NCBI GenBank assembly: GCA_947375085.1
Contig: CANCEQ010000004.1
Coordinates: forward strand, 1-43,535
From: Flavobacteriales bacterium
Lineage (GTDB): Bacteria; Bacteroidota; Bacteroidia; Flavobacteriales; Crocinitomicaceae
DNA length: 43,535 bases
Direction of reading: 5' to 3'
Position 1 is the stretch's first letter, and every line of letters begins with the position of its first letter. The notes under the pieces are model-generated. The model saw only the letters and a program-made list of their open reading frames with translations. It had not been told where the DNA came from and made no database searches. Positions 9,454 to 17,987 of the stretch are shown here, one piece after another. A program made the translations under genes and the position numbers.

Positions 9454-10435
9454 GACTAAAGTGTATGAGCGAAATTTTAAAGGTGAAATTTTGTTTGAGA
9501 ATTTGAAATTTGTTAATGAAGATAAATTTGGAAAAGAAATTTATAAATTGAAAAGTCCATTTAGTGATAAGGAAGAAACTGTTTTTTTATCTGTTGCTAT
9601 AAAAAAAGATAATGGATTGACTTCTGTCGAAGTAAAAGGTAATTTTAGAAAGTGGTTTTTTGGATTAAATAATTTAGGTGACTTGAGTGGTTCTAATTTT
9701 GAAAAATGTATTTCGGAAATTAGTAAAAGACTATTCGGAAATGAAGAAACTTTTTGGTATTTTAAAATAACTCAAGTTGAGTTAGGGGTAACGTTAAAAC
9801 TGCCTGTTGAATTTGCTAAAATAAGTGATGCTTATGTATCGTATTCTAATTTTAGAAAGATATGGTATGAGAATGAATCTATTTCGTTTGTTGGTGATGC
9901 TTACACTGTAACTGTATATAATAAAGGATTAGAGGTTTTGAATGGAAGAAAAAATAAGTTTGGAGCTTCGTTAAAAAATCCTAGAGCGATTGAGAAATTA
10001 AATACTCAAAAAAGTTTTATACGTTTTGAAATTAAAATAATGAAGTTGTCTAAATATGTCGAGTTTAAAGAAATGTTTTCTTCGTTAAGAGACTTATACC
10101 AGAATTGGAATGAAGTTTTAGATTCGATGCATTCTGTATTTAAAAAAATAAACTATATCGATGTTCTGTTTCCGAATTATATAGATATTATAAAAGGAAA
10201 AAGAAATACCATTGTTAGTGAATTCTTATTATGGAATACGATGAAGTTGTTAACTCCTTTAAAAACTATGACATTGTTAGAAAATGTCCATCCTAGCGAT
10301 AAGAAAAATTGGAAAGTAAAATTTGCTAATTATAATCGAAAATTTTCAGCTTTGAGAGGTATTAATATGGAAGATAAATTATACAGAGAGTTATGTATGA
10401 GAATTGATTCGTTAAGAAATAGAAGATTGATGTGA
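9443..10435 (+). CDS. Putative replication initiator (phage/plasmid rolling-circle type)
   Basis: A 330-residue protein with the layout of Bacteroidota phage and plasmid replication proteins: a beta-rich N-terminus with VEVKGNFRKWFFG and NNLGDL, a segment FEKCISEISKRLF, then TQVELGVTL, and further on FIRFEIKIMK. These resemble the replication initiation factors of filamentous phages and related elements. I do not see an unambiguous HUH motif. Its position after a small HTH gene and near the far end of the integrated island supports a role in replicating the excised circle. Confidence in the function is moderate because it rests on recall of family patterns. Confidence 0.55.
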   Translation: MVDRTKVYERNFKGEILFENLKFVNEDKFGKEIYKLKSPFSDKEETVFLSVAIKKDNGLTSVEVKGNFRKWFFGLNNLGDLSGSNFEKCISEISKRLFGNEETFWYFKITQVELGVTLKLPVEFAKISDAYVSYSNFRKIWYENESISFVGDAYTVTVYNKGLEVLNGRKNKFGASLKNPRAIEKLNTQKSFIRFEIKIMKLSKYVEFKEMFSSLRDLYQNWNEVLDSMHSVFKKINYIDVLFPNYIDIIKGKRNTIVSEFLLWNTMKLLTPLKTMTLLENVHPSDKKNWKVKFANYNRKFSALRGINMEDKLYRELCMRIDSLRNRRLM

Positions 10436-10794
10436 GTATATAATAAGAGGGATATATTACAGGTTTATTAAATGAGATATAATATGAATAGATGTAAGAA
10501 GAAATATAAGTAACCTAATACAAGTCTTTTAGAAGAAAGAGAATAAGTAAAGCGAGTTATGTCTAAATTGACTGGAATGTAAAATGAGTAAATTATATTA
10601 GACCGATAATTCCTAGACCTATTTGAGAATTTTCTGCTGATTTTTGATTTCCTGATTAGTGTATTTATAAGTTTAGAAAGATGATTCGACTTTACTTGGT
10701 TTTAATTGATTTAAGTATTACTTTTAACTTATCTATCGAGAACTAAAGATTTGGCCTTTTTTAATCGTTAAATCGCTTAAAAAGGTAATCGTTC
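10436..10794. other. Non-coding right end of the tRNA-Leu island
   Basis: No credible gene is visible. A hairpin CCTTTTTTAA (10755-10764) / TTAAAAAGG (10777-10785) is present, with AATCG repeated three times around it. This stretch, with the ~135 bases up to attR, would lie next to the integrase promoter in the excised circle and may hold integrase sites. Confidence 0.4.
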
Positions 10795-12468
10795 TTATAT
10801 GGATTTTGGGTTTGTGTTTAAAATGGAATAAGTGGATTGATTTACAAAGTTCCGCCCTAAATACCGCCCTTTAAATGTAAAGGTAATTTTTTTATAAGGA
10901 AATACGTGGGTTGTAGAAGTAGATTGAATTCCCGCTCCGAGTACTAAAAGGGAAGAAGGGTCATTACGATCCTTCTTCCCTTTTTTATTTTCCCCTAAAC
11001 CCTTGTCATCATTGAGAATTAATTTTATCACTTCATTAAAAATTGGTGTTCGATAATGATTTTCTTCAAAAATCAATTTTTCAGAGAATATCGAACTCAG
11101 TAGAAATTTTTTAGTCTCTAAAGGTGCTGTTTTATAGTAGTTCCCGAGGTTTTTAAGGATTCCAAAGACAAAATCAACTTGATCTATTAAATCTGTTGTA
11201 GAAATAGATTGATTGACTTTTTTTCTTGACAATTCATCTAGTTTTTTCTCATAATTTACTTTTATTGTCTTGTATTCATCAGGAGCAATATCTCCATCTA
11301 ACATCAATTGTAATGCTTTAGAAATTCTATCTTGAAACTGATTTATTTCTTTTTCAATTTCTACTAAATGTCTAAATTTATCTTTTTGAATATCTTTTAA
11401 TTCTGCTTTCAATAATTCTTCATAGGTTTCAATTATTTCAACTTTAAATTTAAAGTTATTCAATAGCTTTTCTAATTCATCATTTACAACCTCTGCTTTA
11501 ATTCTTTCTTTGCATCCATGTTGACAATGATAATAATTGTATAGAACTCCTTTTTTACCTCGTGATTTTGATCCTGTCAAATTTCCATCACACACTTTAC
11601 ATTGTAAAATTGATCTAAGAGGAAACTCCTCTCTTATTTTTCTTTGTTTAGTTGGAAAATTTCTTACTCTTTTATTTAAGATGTCTTGAACATTCCAATA
11701 CATCTGTTCTGTAATTAATGGTTCATGGATTCCTTTCTTCAATTGCTCAGGTTCATCTTTATATGCTGATATTGGAATTAATCCTGCATACATAGGGTTT
11801 CTGATTAATCTATGAAAATTACTCTTACTTAAATTGGCTTTATATTCTATTTCAAGCATATTTCTTACTTGTGCAATATTATGTAAACCTGATTCTAGCC
11901 ATTCAAAAGCCTTTTTAATGTATTCGCCATCTTTATTTGGTATTATGATGGCTCTACCTTGTTCATCCCTTCCATTTGTATATCCTTTTGGAGCAGAACC
12001 AACATATCTACCATCTTTTTTCGCCCTTCGCATCCCATCTAATACATTTAATGATCTTCTATCATTCTCTACTTCGGGTGCTGCTAAATAAAAGGCTAAC
12101 ATCATTTTATTTTCAGGGACAGTTAAATCCAAAGGTTGTTCAATACCTTGTGGTTCAACTCCAACTTTATTGAGTTTACTTATCATTGCGTAAGCATCCC
12201 CCGCATTTCTTGAAAATCTATCCCATTTTGTAAAAAGCAATAAATCTACTTGGTGGTTTTTCTTTTTTAATACACCTAGAATTTTATTAAATTCAGGTCT
12301 CTCAAATGTTTTGGCTGAATGGTCTTCTTTAAATACTCCTACTACATTAAAGTCTTTCATTAGACAATATTTTTTCAGAATATCTTCTTGATGTCTCTGA
12401 CTATAACCTTTATCAGCTTGCTCGTCTGTACTCACTCGGATGTAGAGTATGCAATTTTTCTTCTTCAT
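10795..12468 (-). CDS. Large serine recombinase (true C-terminus uncertain)
   Basis: A site-specific recombinase of the serine integrase/resolvase class. The N-terminal catalytic domain begins NCILYIRVSTDEQADKGYS, with the nucleophile Ser near residue 13 and the conserved arginines of FTKWDRFSRNAGD. It is followed by a recombinase domain (APKGYTNGRD...), a zinc ribbon (CKVCDG...YHCQHGC, residues ~290-320) and a coiled coil. Up to about residue 493 the protein looks normal. The remaining ~65 codons read antisense through a tRNA-type terminator, the 15-bp tRNA-Leu repeat and island DNA, so they are not native. The original gene probably ended at or read into the tRNA locus. It is the likely integrase of a second, larger element extending to the right. 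Confidence 0.9.
   Translation of the reverse strand: MKKKNCILYIRVSTDEQADKGYSQRHQEDILKKYCLMKDFNVVGVFKEDHSAKTFERPEFNKILGVLKKKNHQVDLLLFTKWDRFSRNAGDAYAMISKLNKVGVEPQGIEQPLDLTVPENKMMLAFYLAAPEVENDRRSLNVLDGMRRAKKDGRYVGSAPKGYTNGRDEQGRAIIIPNKDGEYIKKAFEWLESGLHNIAQVRNMLEIEYKANLSKSNFHRLIRNPMYAGLIPISAYKDEPEQLKKGIHEPLITEQMYWNVQDILNKRVRNFPTKQRKIREEFPLRSILQCKVCDGNLTGSKSRGKKGVLYNYYHCQHGCKERIKAEVVNDELEKLLNNFKFKVEIIETYEELLKAELKDIQKDKFRHLVEIEKEINQFQDRISKALQLMLDGDIAPDEYKTIKVNYEKKLDELSRKKVNQSISTTDLIDQVDFVFGILKNLGNYYKTAPLETKKFLLSSIFSEKLIFEENHYRTPIFNEVIKLILNDDKGLGENKKGKKDRNDPSSLLVLGAGIQSTSTTHVFPYKKITFTFKGRYLGRNFVNQSTYSILNTNPKSI
10930..10944 (+). repeat. attR-like direct repeat of tRNA-Leu 3' end
   Basis: An exact second copy of TCCCGCTCCGAGTAC from the tRNA-Leu 3' end (5022-5036). 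It is followed at once by a tRNA-type terminator, as expected if this marks where tRNA-Leu ended before the island entered. It also falls inside the apparent reading frame of the serine recombinase. Confidence 0.85.
10945..10988 (+). terminator. Terminator, probably the original tRNA-Leu terminator
   Basis: The long stem AAAAGGGAAGAAGG / CCTTCTTCCCTTTT with loop GTCATTACGAT is followed by Ts. It lies directly after the attR copy, which suggests that it ended the tRNA-Leu transcript before the 5.9-kb island split the two. In the other direction it lies inside the recombinase reading frame. Confidence 0.75.
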
Positions 12469-12640
12469 GGTTGATTCGGGTTTTTATGTATTCCATTTCA
12501 ATATGTACCAGTATGTATAAAAAGTCTCTAATTTTTTCCACTTCTTCATCTGTGTAATTATTACCATTCCTATTAAGCATCTTTTTACATTGTTCAACTG
12601 ATACTTTTCTTCTTCCTGTTTTCCTGATTTCATTTTCCAT
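12413..12640 (-). CDS. Small hypothetical protein upstream of serine recombinase
   Basis: A 75-residue charged helical protein starting at MENEIRKTGRRK; an upstream in-frame ATG at 12679 would add 13 residues. It overlaps the recombinase start by 56 bases, so the two genes form one transcript. It contains KVSVEQCKKMLNRNG and YTDEEVEKIRDFLYIL and has no membrane segment. Small genes directly ahead of large serine recombinases are common in Bacteroidota elements; a role as a recombination accessory factor is possible but unproven. Confidence 0.6.
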   Translation of the reverse strand: MENEIRKTGRRKVSVEQCKKMLNRNGNNYTDEEVEKIRDFLYILVHIEMEYIKTRINHEEEKLHTLHPSEYRRAS

Positions 12641-12679
12641 ATCTTTAGATTTAATTAACTCCTGAAAAATTATTACCAT

Positions 12680-13221
12680 TTTCTAACAGCATTTATCCAA
12701 ATTGCCTGTTTATGCCAGTTGTGTGCAATTTTATATAATCTTTGATTTGAAATGCCTAAGACTTAAATTCAATCAGAAACTTAAAAATAGATGTTGGAGA
12801 TAAGACTAAAAAAGAATTGCCTTGTTTTAACTTTTACTATTAAAAAAATCAAATTAGTATAGAAATTTGATGTCTTTTGATGCAATTTCATGTAATAGTT
12901 GATGTGTAGGTGATGGAGAGATTGATGTAAAGTCATGCAGACATTGATGCAACATGATGCAACTCCATGCAAAAACTGACAATTGTGATAATTTGTTAAT
13001 TTTTGTATGGATTGTAATAATTATGAAATTATTACGTAACATATTCTAATAAATTCGTTCTTGATATTATTGTGTTTATCAAACTAAATCAAAGAGAAGA
13101 CAAAATCAATACCTACTACACTTGAAATTTAATAGGTTAATTTTTCTAATGGAAAGTTCTATATTGAGTTTGAAAGAAGGAATTTAAACTGAATTTACTG
13201 TTAACTTAACCTGATATAACT
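12680..13221. other. Non-coding control region between recombinase operon and HTH gene
   Basis: About 540 bases without a credible gene, between the recombinase operon (transcribed leftward) and the small HTH gene at 13222 (transcribed rightward). Its main content is the phased pentamer array at 12869-12969. Two overlapping minus-strand frames here are products of the array and not genes. Confidence 0.6.
12869..12969. repeat. Helically phased array of TGATG-like pentamers
   Basis: Ten pentamers, TGATG or the variants TCATG and CCATG, start at 12869, 12879, 12888, 12900, 12911, 12923, 12933, 12945, 12955 and 12965. The steps are 9-12 bases, about 10.7 on average, so all copies face the same side of the helix. 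Several extend to TGATGCAA or CATGCA. The likely role is a cooperative binding array for an element-encoded DNA-binding protein (operator, recombination enhancer or origin). Confidence 0.65.
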
Positions 13222-13425
13222 ATGTCTTACTCGAACAAACTACCTTTAAAGCCATATTCCTTAATGGAATTATCAAGAATTTACGGTGTTGATTTCAGAA
13301 CCTTTAAAAAATGGATTGTTCCCTTTCAAGAAAGTGTCGGTATTCGGAATGGTCGTTATTATTCAGTAGCACAAGTGAGGAAAATATTTGATTTTTTGGG
13401 AACACCCGGAGTTATTGAAGAATAA
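13222..13425 (+). CDS. Small HTH protein, paralogue of the one at 24340
   Basis: 67 residues with a compact MerR/excisionase-like fold: KPYSLMELSRIYGVDFRTFK, KWIVPFQE, GRYYSVAQVRKIF and DFLGTP. It aligns along nearly its whole length with the protein at 24340-24579 (KPY.L.E...YGV...TF.KW..PF......G.YFS..QV..IFD.LG.P). It is preceded by the phased pentamer array and followed by a strong terminator, so it is a single-gene unit. A role as a regulator or directionality factor of the neighbouring recombinase element is inferred. Confidence 0.7.
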   Translation: MSYSNKLPLKPYSLMELSRIYGVDFRTFKKWIVPFQESVGIRNGRYYSVAQVRKIFDFLGTPGVIEE

Positions 13426-13456
13426 AAGAGTTAAATCAAACTTAATATTATATTAA

Positions 13457-13491
13457 CCGAGAGAAACTGCCAAGATCTCTCGGTTTTTTTT
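13457..13491 (+). terminator. Rho-independent terminator after the small HTH gene
   Basis: Perfect 8-bp stem CCGAGAGA / TCTCTCGG with an 11-base loop, followed by eight Ts. Confidence 0.85.
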
Positions 13492-13548
13492 GATTTTAAG
13501 ACCTGATCCCCTTGTTTGTTATTTAAGTATAAATGGTACAGACGATCT

Positions 13549-13962
13549 TTAATCAAGGTTAATTTCATATCGTTTATAATTATTTATATAATCTTCGTTA
13601 AGCTCAATCCTATAAAAAACAGCCAACAAACCTAATGCAAAACTAGAAATACTGTAAATTGCAAAAAGAAGAAAATTACCCTCTTGAATCAATTTAATAT
13701 TTTCATACGCAAATGAAGAAAAAGTTGTGAAGCCTCCACAAATACCTGTAACAAGAAAAAAACGTAATTCAGGTGTGAACCAATCAAATTTTTCAGAAAG
13801 TCCGTAAAAAATACCGATCAGTAAACAGCCTAAAATATTCACAATAAATGTTCCACAAGGAAACGGGGAAGCAAATGCTTTTATGAAATATATCGAACAT
13901 AAATACCGTGAAATACTTCCGATAAATCCACCAATACCAATTAAAAACACAATTTTACTCAT
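13549..13962 (-). CDS. crcB: Fluoride ion transporter CrcB
   Basis: An inner-membrane fluoride channel (Fluc/CrcB family) that lets toxic fluoride leave the cell. The 137-residue length and four membrane helices fit the family. Diagnostic motifs are GGFIGSISRY at the N-terminus, GTFIVNILGC in helix 2 and GICGGFTTFSSF in helix 3. The start overlaps the end of the MFS gene by 8 bases, so it is the last gene of a TonB-receptor/MFS/crcB operon. I find no fluoride riboswitch upstream of the operon. Confidence 0.93.
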   Translation of the reverse strand: MSKIVFLIGIGGFIGSISRYLCSIYFIKAFASPFPCGTFIVNILGCLLIGIFYGLSEKFDWFTPELRFFLVTGICGGFTTFSSFAYENIKLIQEGNFLLFAIYSISSFALGLLAVFYRIELNEDYINNYKRYEINLD

Positions 13963-15127
13963 AGCTAATTACTTTAATTCTACTAATATACATAGCTACT
14001 CCAATTGCAACCCCCCCACTAACTAAAAAAATCACTGATACGCCAAAAGAAAACCAAATTAACCCAGCTAAAGAACTAGCAAATAAAGTAGCAATACTTT
14101 GAAATGCAGTATAAGTTCCAATTGCAGTTGCGGTATTTTCTTTTTTACAAATATTCGTAATCCATGCCTTTGCAATTCCTTCTGTTGCCGAGGCATAAAT
14201 GCCATACAGAAAAAACAGTAGAACAAATAATGGTTCACTTTTTACATAAGCCATTCCAATATAAACGATTGAAAACAAAACCAACCCTGAAATAAATATT
14301 TTTTTCATTCCAATTTTATCTGCAAATATTCCAATAGGATAAGCAAAGACGGCATAAACCAAATTGTAAAAAATATAAATACCAATAATGATTGTATCAT
14401 TATATCCTGCTTCTTTGATTTTTAAAAGTAAAAAAACATCTGAACTATTAAACAATGCGAATATTAATAAACCAACTACTAATTTTCTATATTCAGAAGG
14501 GCTTTCTTTCCAGAATTTTATAAAATCTAAAAAATGGGATTTCGACTTATTTTCAATTGGAGTTTTCTTTTTTTCCTTGATGAAAAATGTAAAACCAATT
14601 GCAAGTATTCCTGGGAAAAATGCGATAAAAAAGAGTGTTTTGTAATCATCAGGTCGATACGCTAAATAAATTAAAGCAATTAAAGGACCAAGAACAGCGC
14701 CCAATGTATCCATTGAACGATGAAAACCAAATACTGTTGCTTTCGTTTCTGGTGTCGCTTCATCTGATAATAACGCATCTCTTGCACCAGTTCGTACTCC
14801 TTTTCCAATACGATCAATTGTTCGTGCAAAAAATATCCAAATGGGAAAAACAAAAAGTGCCATCATTGGTTTAGAAATAGCGCTAAAAGCATATCCTACT
14901 TGAACAAATGGTAATCGCTTACCTGTCGTATCACTCAACTTTCCAAAATAACCTTTGCTCAATCCTGCGATTGCTTCTGCAAAACCTTCTAATACTCCAA
15001 TCAGAATAATCGAAAAGCCAATTGTTTTTAAATAGATTGGCATTACAGGGTATAACATTTCACTTGCAACATCTGTAAAGAGACTTACAACTGATAAAAT
15101 CCAAATATTTCGAGTGATAATTTTCAT
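13955..15127 (-). CDS. MFS transporter
   Basis: A 390-residue major facilitator with twelve predicted membrane helices. The N-terminal signature TDVASEMLYPVMPIYL and the loop 2-3 motif GKLSDTTGKRLPF, then DRIGKGVRTGARDALLSDEA, place it in a widespread MFS family of uncertain substrate. The start overlaps the stop of the TonB receptor (ATGA), so import across the outer membrane and transport across the inner membrane are probably coupled. A diverged remnant of a second copy lies at 17988-18137. Confidence 0.9.
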   Translation of the reverse strand: MKIITRNIWILSVVSLFTDVASEMLYPVMPIYLKTIGFSIILIGVLEGFAEAIAGLSKGYFGKLSDTTGKRLPFVQVGYAFSAISKPMMALFVFPIWIFFARTIDRIGKGVRTGARDALLSDEATPETKATVFGFHRSMDTLGAVLGPLIALIYLAYRPDDYKTLFFIAFFPGILAIGFTFFIKEKKKTPIENKSKSHFLDFIKFWKESPSEYRKLVVGLLIFALFNSSDVFLLLKIKEAGYNDTIIIGIYIFYNLVYAVFAYPIGIFADKIGMKKIFISGLVLFSIVYIGMAYVKSEPLFVLLFFLYGIYASATEGIAKAWITNICKKENTATAIGTYTAFQSIATLFASSLAGLIWFSFGVSVIFLVSGGVAIGVAMYISRIKVISYE

Positions 15128-17295
15128 AATTTTAATTTAAACCCACCGTTAATTATTATTCCATCAGTAGGTGTGTATACGTCTTTGAATTGTGGATTTT
15201 GAGTAGTTCCTGTATACATTGTGTCCCAACGAGATTGTCTTACATCTATAAAGTTCTCAAAATTTACAAATAAACTAAAATGTTTAAACTTATATTCTGA
15301 TGATATTCCCATCACCCAATAATCTTTTGTTTTCTCTCCTGTATTCAAATACTGTTGACCAACATAAAAAACTTCATAGGCAATTCGTAGTTTTTCATCA
15401 ATTTCATACATCATGTTTGCATTAAGACGACTTTTTGAAGTCAATGGATTTGTAAAATTCAATCCATTAATTTTTCTAGTTGCATCAATATAGGTATATC
15501 CGATATAACATGAAAAGTCCTCAAATCTTATCTTTAAATTAGATTCAAAACCCTTTGTTTCAATATACCCACTTGCGTTACTGTATTCAAAATTTGTAGA
15601 ATTACTAATTGAATTTAATAGTAAGGGATTTTGAATTGCTGTATAGAAAAATAGTTGATTGACCGAAACAAAAACTTCATCAAATAAGGTGATTTTATAA
15701 TTCAAATCAGCATTTAATCCATAGGATTTTTCAGCATTTATTTTAGAATAATCAAGTGGCATCAAGTCCTGAAAGGCTTTTGATTCTGAATCTTCTGAAA
15801 AAACAGTTGGCAGTTTATATCCCATTCCACCTCCAAATCTTGACGTTAATTTTGGAGTTATCTTACATAAAACAGATAAACGAGGTAAGACAAATATTTT
15901 TTGTCTGTTTGTATAATCCAATCGTAAACCACTTTCAATGATTATTTTTTTAGAAAGCGTGAAGTTGTTTTGTGTAAAAGCTCCCAAAACTCCATTATAG
16001 TAATCTAATTTACTTGTGAGTTTATTGAGTTGATTAAAATTATCTGTGTTATAATTTAAGCCAAAATTCCATTCTGATTTTTCCTTTGGAATAAGTATAT
16101 TCATTTCACTAAATGTAGCGATTTGTTCTCCTTCAAATGAGTATGTCTGCCTCTCTATTTTTCGGTTAAAATACCCAATACTGTTTTTTATCGTTAACAC
16201 GTTCTTATTTGAAAATGTTTTTTCAAATTTAGCTTGAGTTGAATAGCGATTACTATTGTTTCTTTCAAAATAAACATGAGTAGGATCTATAGTACCTTTT
16301 ATTGCCTGTAAGTCTCCTCCTGTTCTTTTTTCAATACCTGCATTTAGACCGATACTCAAAGTTGTTTTCTCATTTGGGTAATAAAAAAACTTTGGATTAA
16401 ATGTATATCTACTAAATTCTGGAATGTCAGAAAACCCATCATTATTTTTATCATATATTTTTTGAAAATTCCCTGCTGAATAAACGGTCATTCCTGTTTT
16501 TTTATATTTTTCAGAGTAGAAAGCACTTAAATCTAAAGCTGATCTTTGATTTCCATTCACTAAGGTAGAAAATTCCCTTTTTTGTGTCGGTTCTTTTGTG
16601 ATTAGATTAATTAGCCCAGCAATTGCACCACCACCATATAATGTAGAAGATGAACCTTTTATAACTTCAACTCTTTTCAAATTTAGAGGTGGAATTTGCA
16701 AAATACTTAAACCACTTGCAAAACCAGAATAAAGTGGAAATCCATCCTGTAATAATTGAGTGTATTTTCCATCCAATCCCTGAATACGAATACTTGAACT
16801 AGCAGAAACTTGTGATGTTTGTTGAGTTTGAATCCCTGTACTTTCTGTTAATATCATTTTTATATTTCCGGGTTGCATAGAAGATTTTTCTTCCAATTCT
16901 TCGCCCGTTATGGTTTCGATCCGTGTCGGTAGATTTCCAATATTTCTACTGCTTCTCGTTGTAGAAGTAATAATAATTTCTTCAAGTTTATATTCCTCTC
17001 TTTTTAAAAAAATCAAAATAGGAGTTTGGACTGATAAAGGAAATTGAAACTCAATTTCTTTTTTTTCAATTTCCATTCCAGAAAAAAGGATAGTATAATT
17101 CCCATCAGGAATATTGTTTACGACAACTGTGCCTGTTGTATCACTATTTGCACCTATTTTAAGTGCTGGTATCTCTACTCGAATACCAATTAATTTTTCG
17201 TTCGTTTCGTAATCCTTTAGAACGGCAGTAAATGTATTTTGTGCTTTTAAAAATAAAGGGATTAAGAATATTGTGGTAATAATAATTTTTATCAT
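15124..17295 (-). CDS. TonB-dependent outer-membrane receptor
   Basis: A 723-residue protein with signal peptide (IIITTIFLIPLFLKAQ), a carboxypeptidase-regulatory-like domain (residues ~20-105), a plug domain (TRIETITGEELEEKSS...; GLDGKYTQLLQDGFPLYSG; VIKGSSSTLYGGGAIAG) and a C-terminal beta-barrel ending in GGFKLKL. It takes up a ligand such as a chelated metal or organic molecule using TonB energy; the ligand cannot be read from the sequence. It leads an operon with the MFS transporter and crcB, each pair overlapping. Confidence 0.92.
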   Translation of the reverse strand: MIKIIITTIFLIPLFLKAQNTFTAVLKDYETNEKLIGIRVEIPALKIGANSDTTGTVVVNNIPDGNYTILFSGMEIEKKEIEFQFPLSVQTPILIFLKREEYKLEEIIITSTTRSSRNIGNLPTRIETITGEELEEKSSMQPGNIKMILTESTGIQTQQTSQVSASSSIRIQGLDGKYTQLLQDGFPLYSGFASGLSILQIPPLNLKRVEVIKGSSSTLYGGGAIAGLINLITKEPTQKREFSTLVNGNQRSALDLSAFYSEKYKKTGMTVYSAGNFQKIYDKNNDGFSDIPEFSRYTFNPKFFYYPNEKTTLSIGLNAGIEKRTGGDLQAIKGTIDPTHVYFERNNSNRYSTQAKFEKTFSNKNVLTIKNSIGYFNRKIERQTYSFEGEQIATFSEMNILIPKEKSEWNFGLNYNTDNFNQLNKLTSKLDYYNGVLGAFTQNNFTLSKKIIIESGLRLDYTNRQKIFVLPRLSVLCKITPKLTSRFGGGMGYKLPTVFSEDSESKAFQDLMPLDYSKINAEKSYGLNADLNYKITLFDEVFVSVNQLFFYTAIQNPLLLNSISNSTNFEYSNASGYIETKGFESNLKIRFEDFSCYIGYTYIDATRKINGLNFTNPLTSKSRLNANMMYEIDEKLRIAYEVFYVGQQYLNTGEKTKDYWVMGISSEYKFKHFSLFVNFENFIDVRQSRWDTMYTGTTQNPQFKDVYTPTDGIIINGGFKLKL

Positions 17296-17370
17296 TTGCT
17301 ATTATGTATCAATAAAACAATTACAGCCAAAATTATGACTGCCGATTAAGAATAATAAAAAGCAAATGGT

Positions 17371-17682
17371 TTAAATTACTAATGATTCATAAAGGATATA
17401 TTTCCGCTGTGGTGGAGATGAAGAAGGATTAGAAACAAAAAGTTTTTCCGGATCAATATTTAACTTAAAAGCAACATCTTTTTGTTCAACTATAACAATT
17501 TCAGGATTGATTTTCTTTATTGTTTTGGTACAGTCGAAATTTATATTTTGTTCTTCTTGATGTAGATAGGTATGAACTTCGTTTTCAAAATTTGTTTTTG
17601 TTTCCTTATCAGACAACTCAAATATTGTATTGAGATAACAACACGATACAATTAACAATAATATTTTGAAAATAAACTTCAT
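17371..17682 (-). CDS. Small exported hypothetical protein
   Basis: About 103 residues from MKFIFKILL; an in-frame ATG six codons earlier is possible. It has a hydrophobic N-terminus (FKILLLIVSCCYLNTIF) that may be a signal peptide or, at the Cys pair, a lipoprotein signal. The rest is polar, with FDCTKTIKKINPEIVIVEQ and a serine/proline-rich end. It lies 75 bases before the TonB receptor on the same strand and probably belongs to that operon. Function unknown. Confidence 0.55.
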   Translation of the reverse strand: MKFIFKILLLIVSCCYLNTIFELSDKETKTNFENEVHTYLHQEEQNINFDCTKTIKKINPEIVIVEQKDVAFKLNIDPEKLFVSNPSSSPPQRKYILYESLVI

Positions 17683-17780
17683 CTTGATTTTATAACACAA
17701 ACGTACTAAATATTTATTTCTTATCTCTGAAATAGATTACATTGTCTAATAAAATACCATTTTTAAGGTAGCTGGTTAAA

Positions 17781-17804
17781 CGAAAGAGGAAAACACCTCT
17801 TTCG
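17781..17804 (-). terminator. Hairpin terminator of the decayed gene pair
   Basis: Perfect 9-bp stem CGAAAGAGG / CCTCTTTCG with a 6-base loop, followed by TTT in the leftward direction. It lies about 30 bases downstream of the receptor remnant, so it probably ended that lost operon. Confidence 0.55.
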
Positions 17805-17831
17805 TCATTTAGTATAGATAAACTTCCATTA

Positions 17832-17987
17832 TTATTCCTTCTCTGCAAGTTTAAATCTCACTCCAATATAAATTTCTCTTCCTCTCGTTGAGCCCCAAAC
17901 AGATGAAGTATCAAAATAAGGACTGAATGGGTTTTGCCAACTAATAATTGGTCTGTTCTGCCTGAAATTAAAGACATTTTCATAACC
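17832..17987 (-). pseudogene. TonB-dependent receptor remnant (C-terminal ~50 codons)
   Basis: Reading leftward, this stretch encodes the last barrel strands of a TonB receptor: GYENVFNFRQNRPIISW, then SVWGSTRGREIYIGVRFKL and a stop at 17832-17834. It resembles the end of the intact receptor at 15124 (NFENFIDVRQSRW ... GGFKLKL) but is clearly diverged. The frame is broken at the upstream end, where it joins an MFS remnant. Confidence 0.75.

Noticed and set aside
12869..12969. Possible CRISPR array
   Set aside because: Repeat units are only five bases with 4-7-base gaps; no CRISPR repeat/spacer structure and no cas genes.
12781..13042. Two overlapping minus-strand reading frames rich in Cys, His and Met
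   Set aside because: They arise from the phased CATCA/CATGA repeats read in different frames; composition is not protein-like and neither has a neighbour or start signal.
17701..17780. Fluoride riboswitch ahead of the operon that ends in crcB
   Set aside because: No GGNGATGG-type pseudoknot core is visible here or directly upstream of the receptor or MFS genes.
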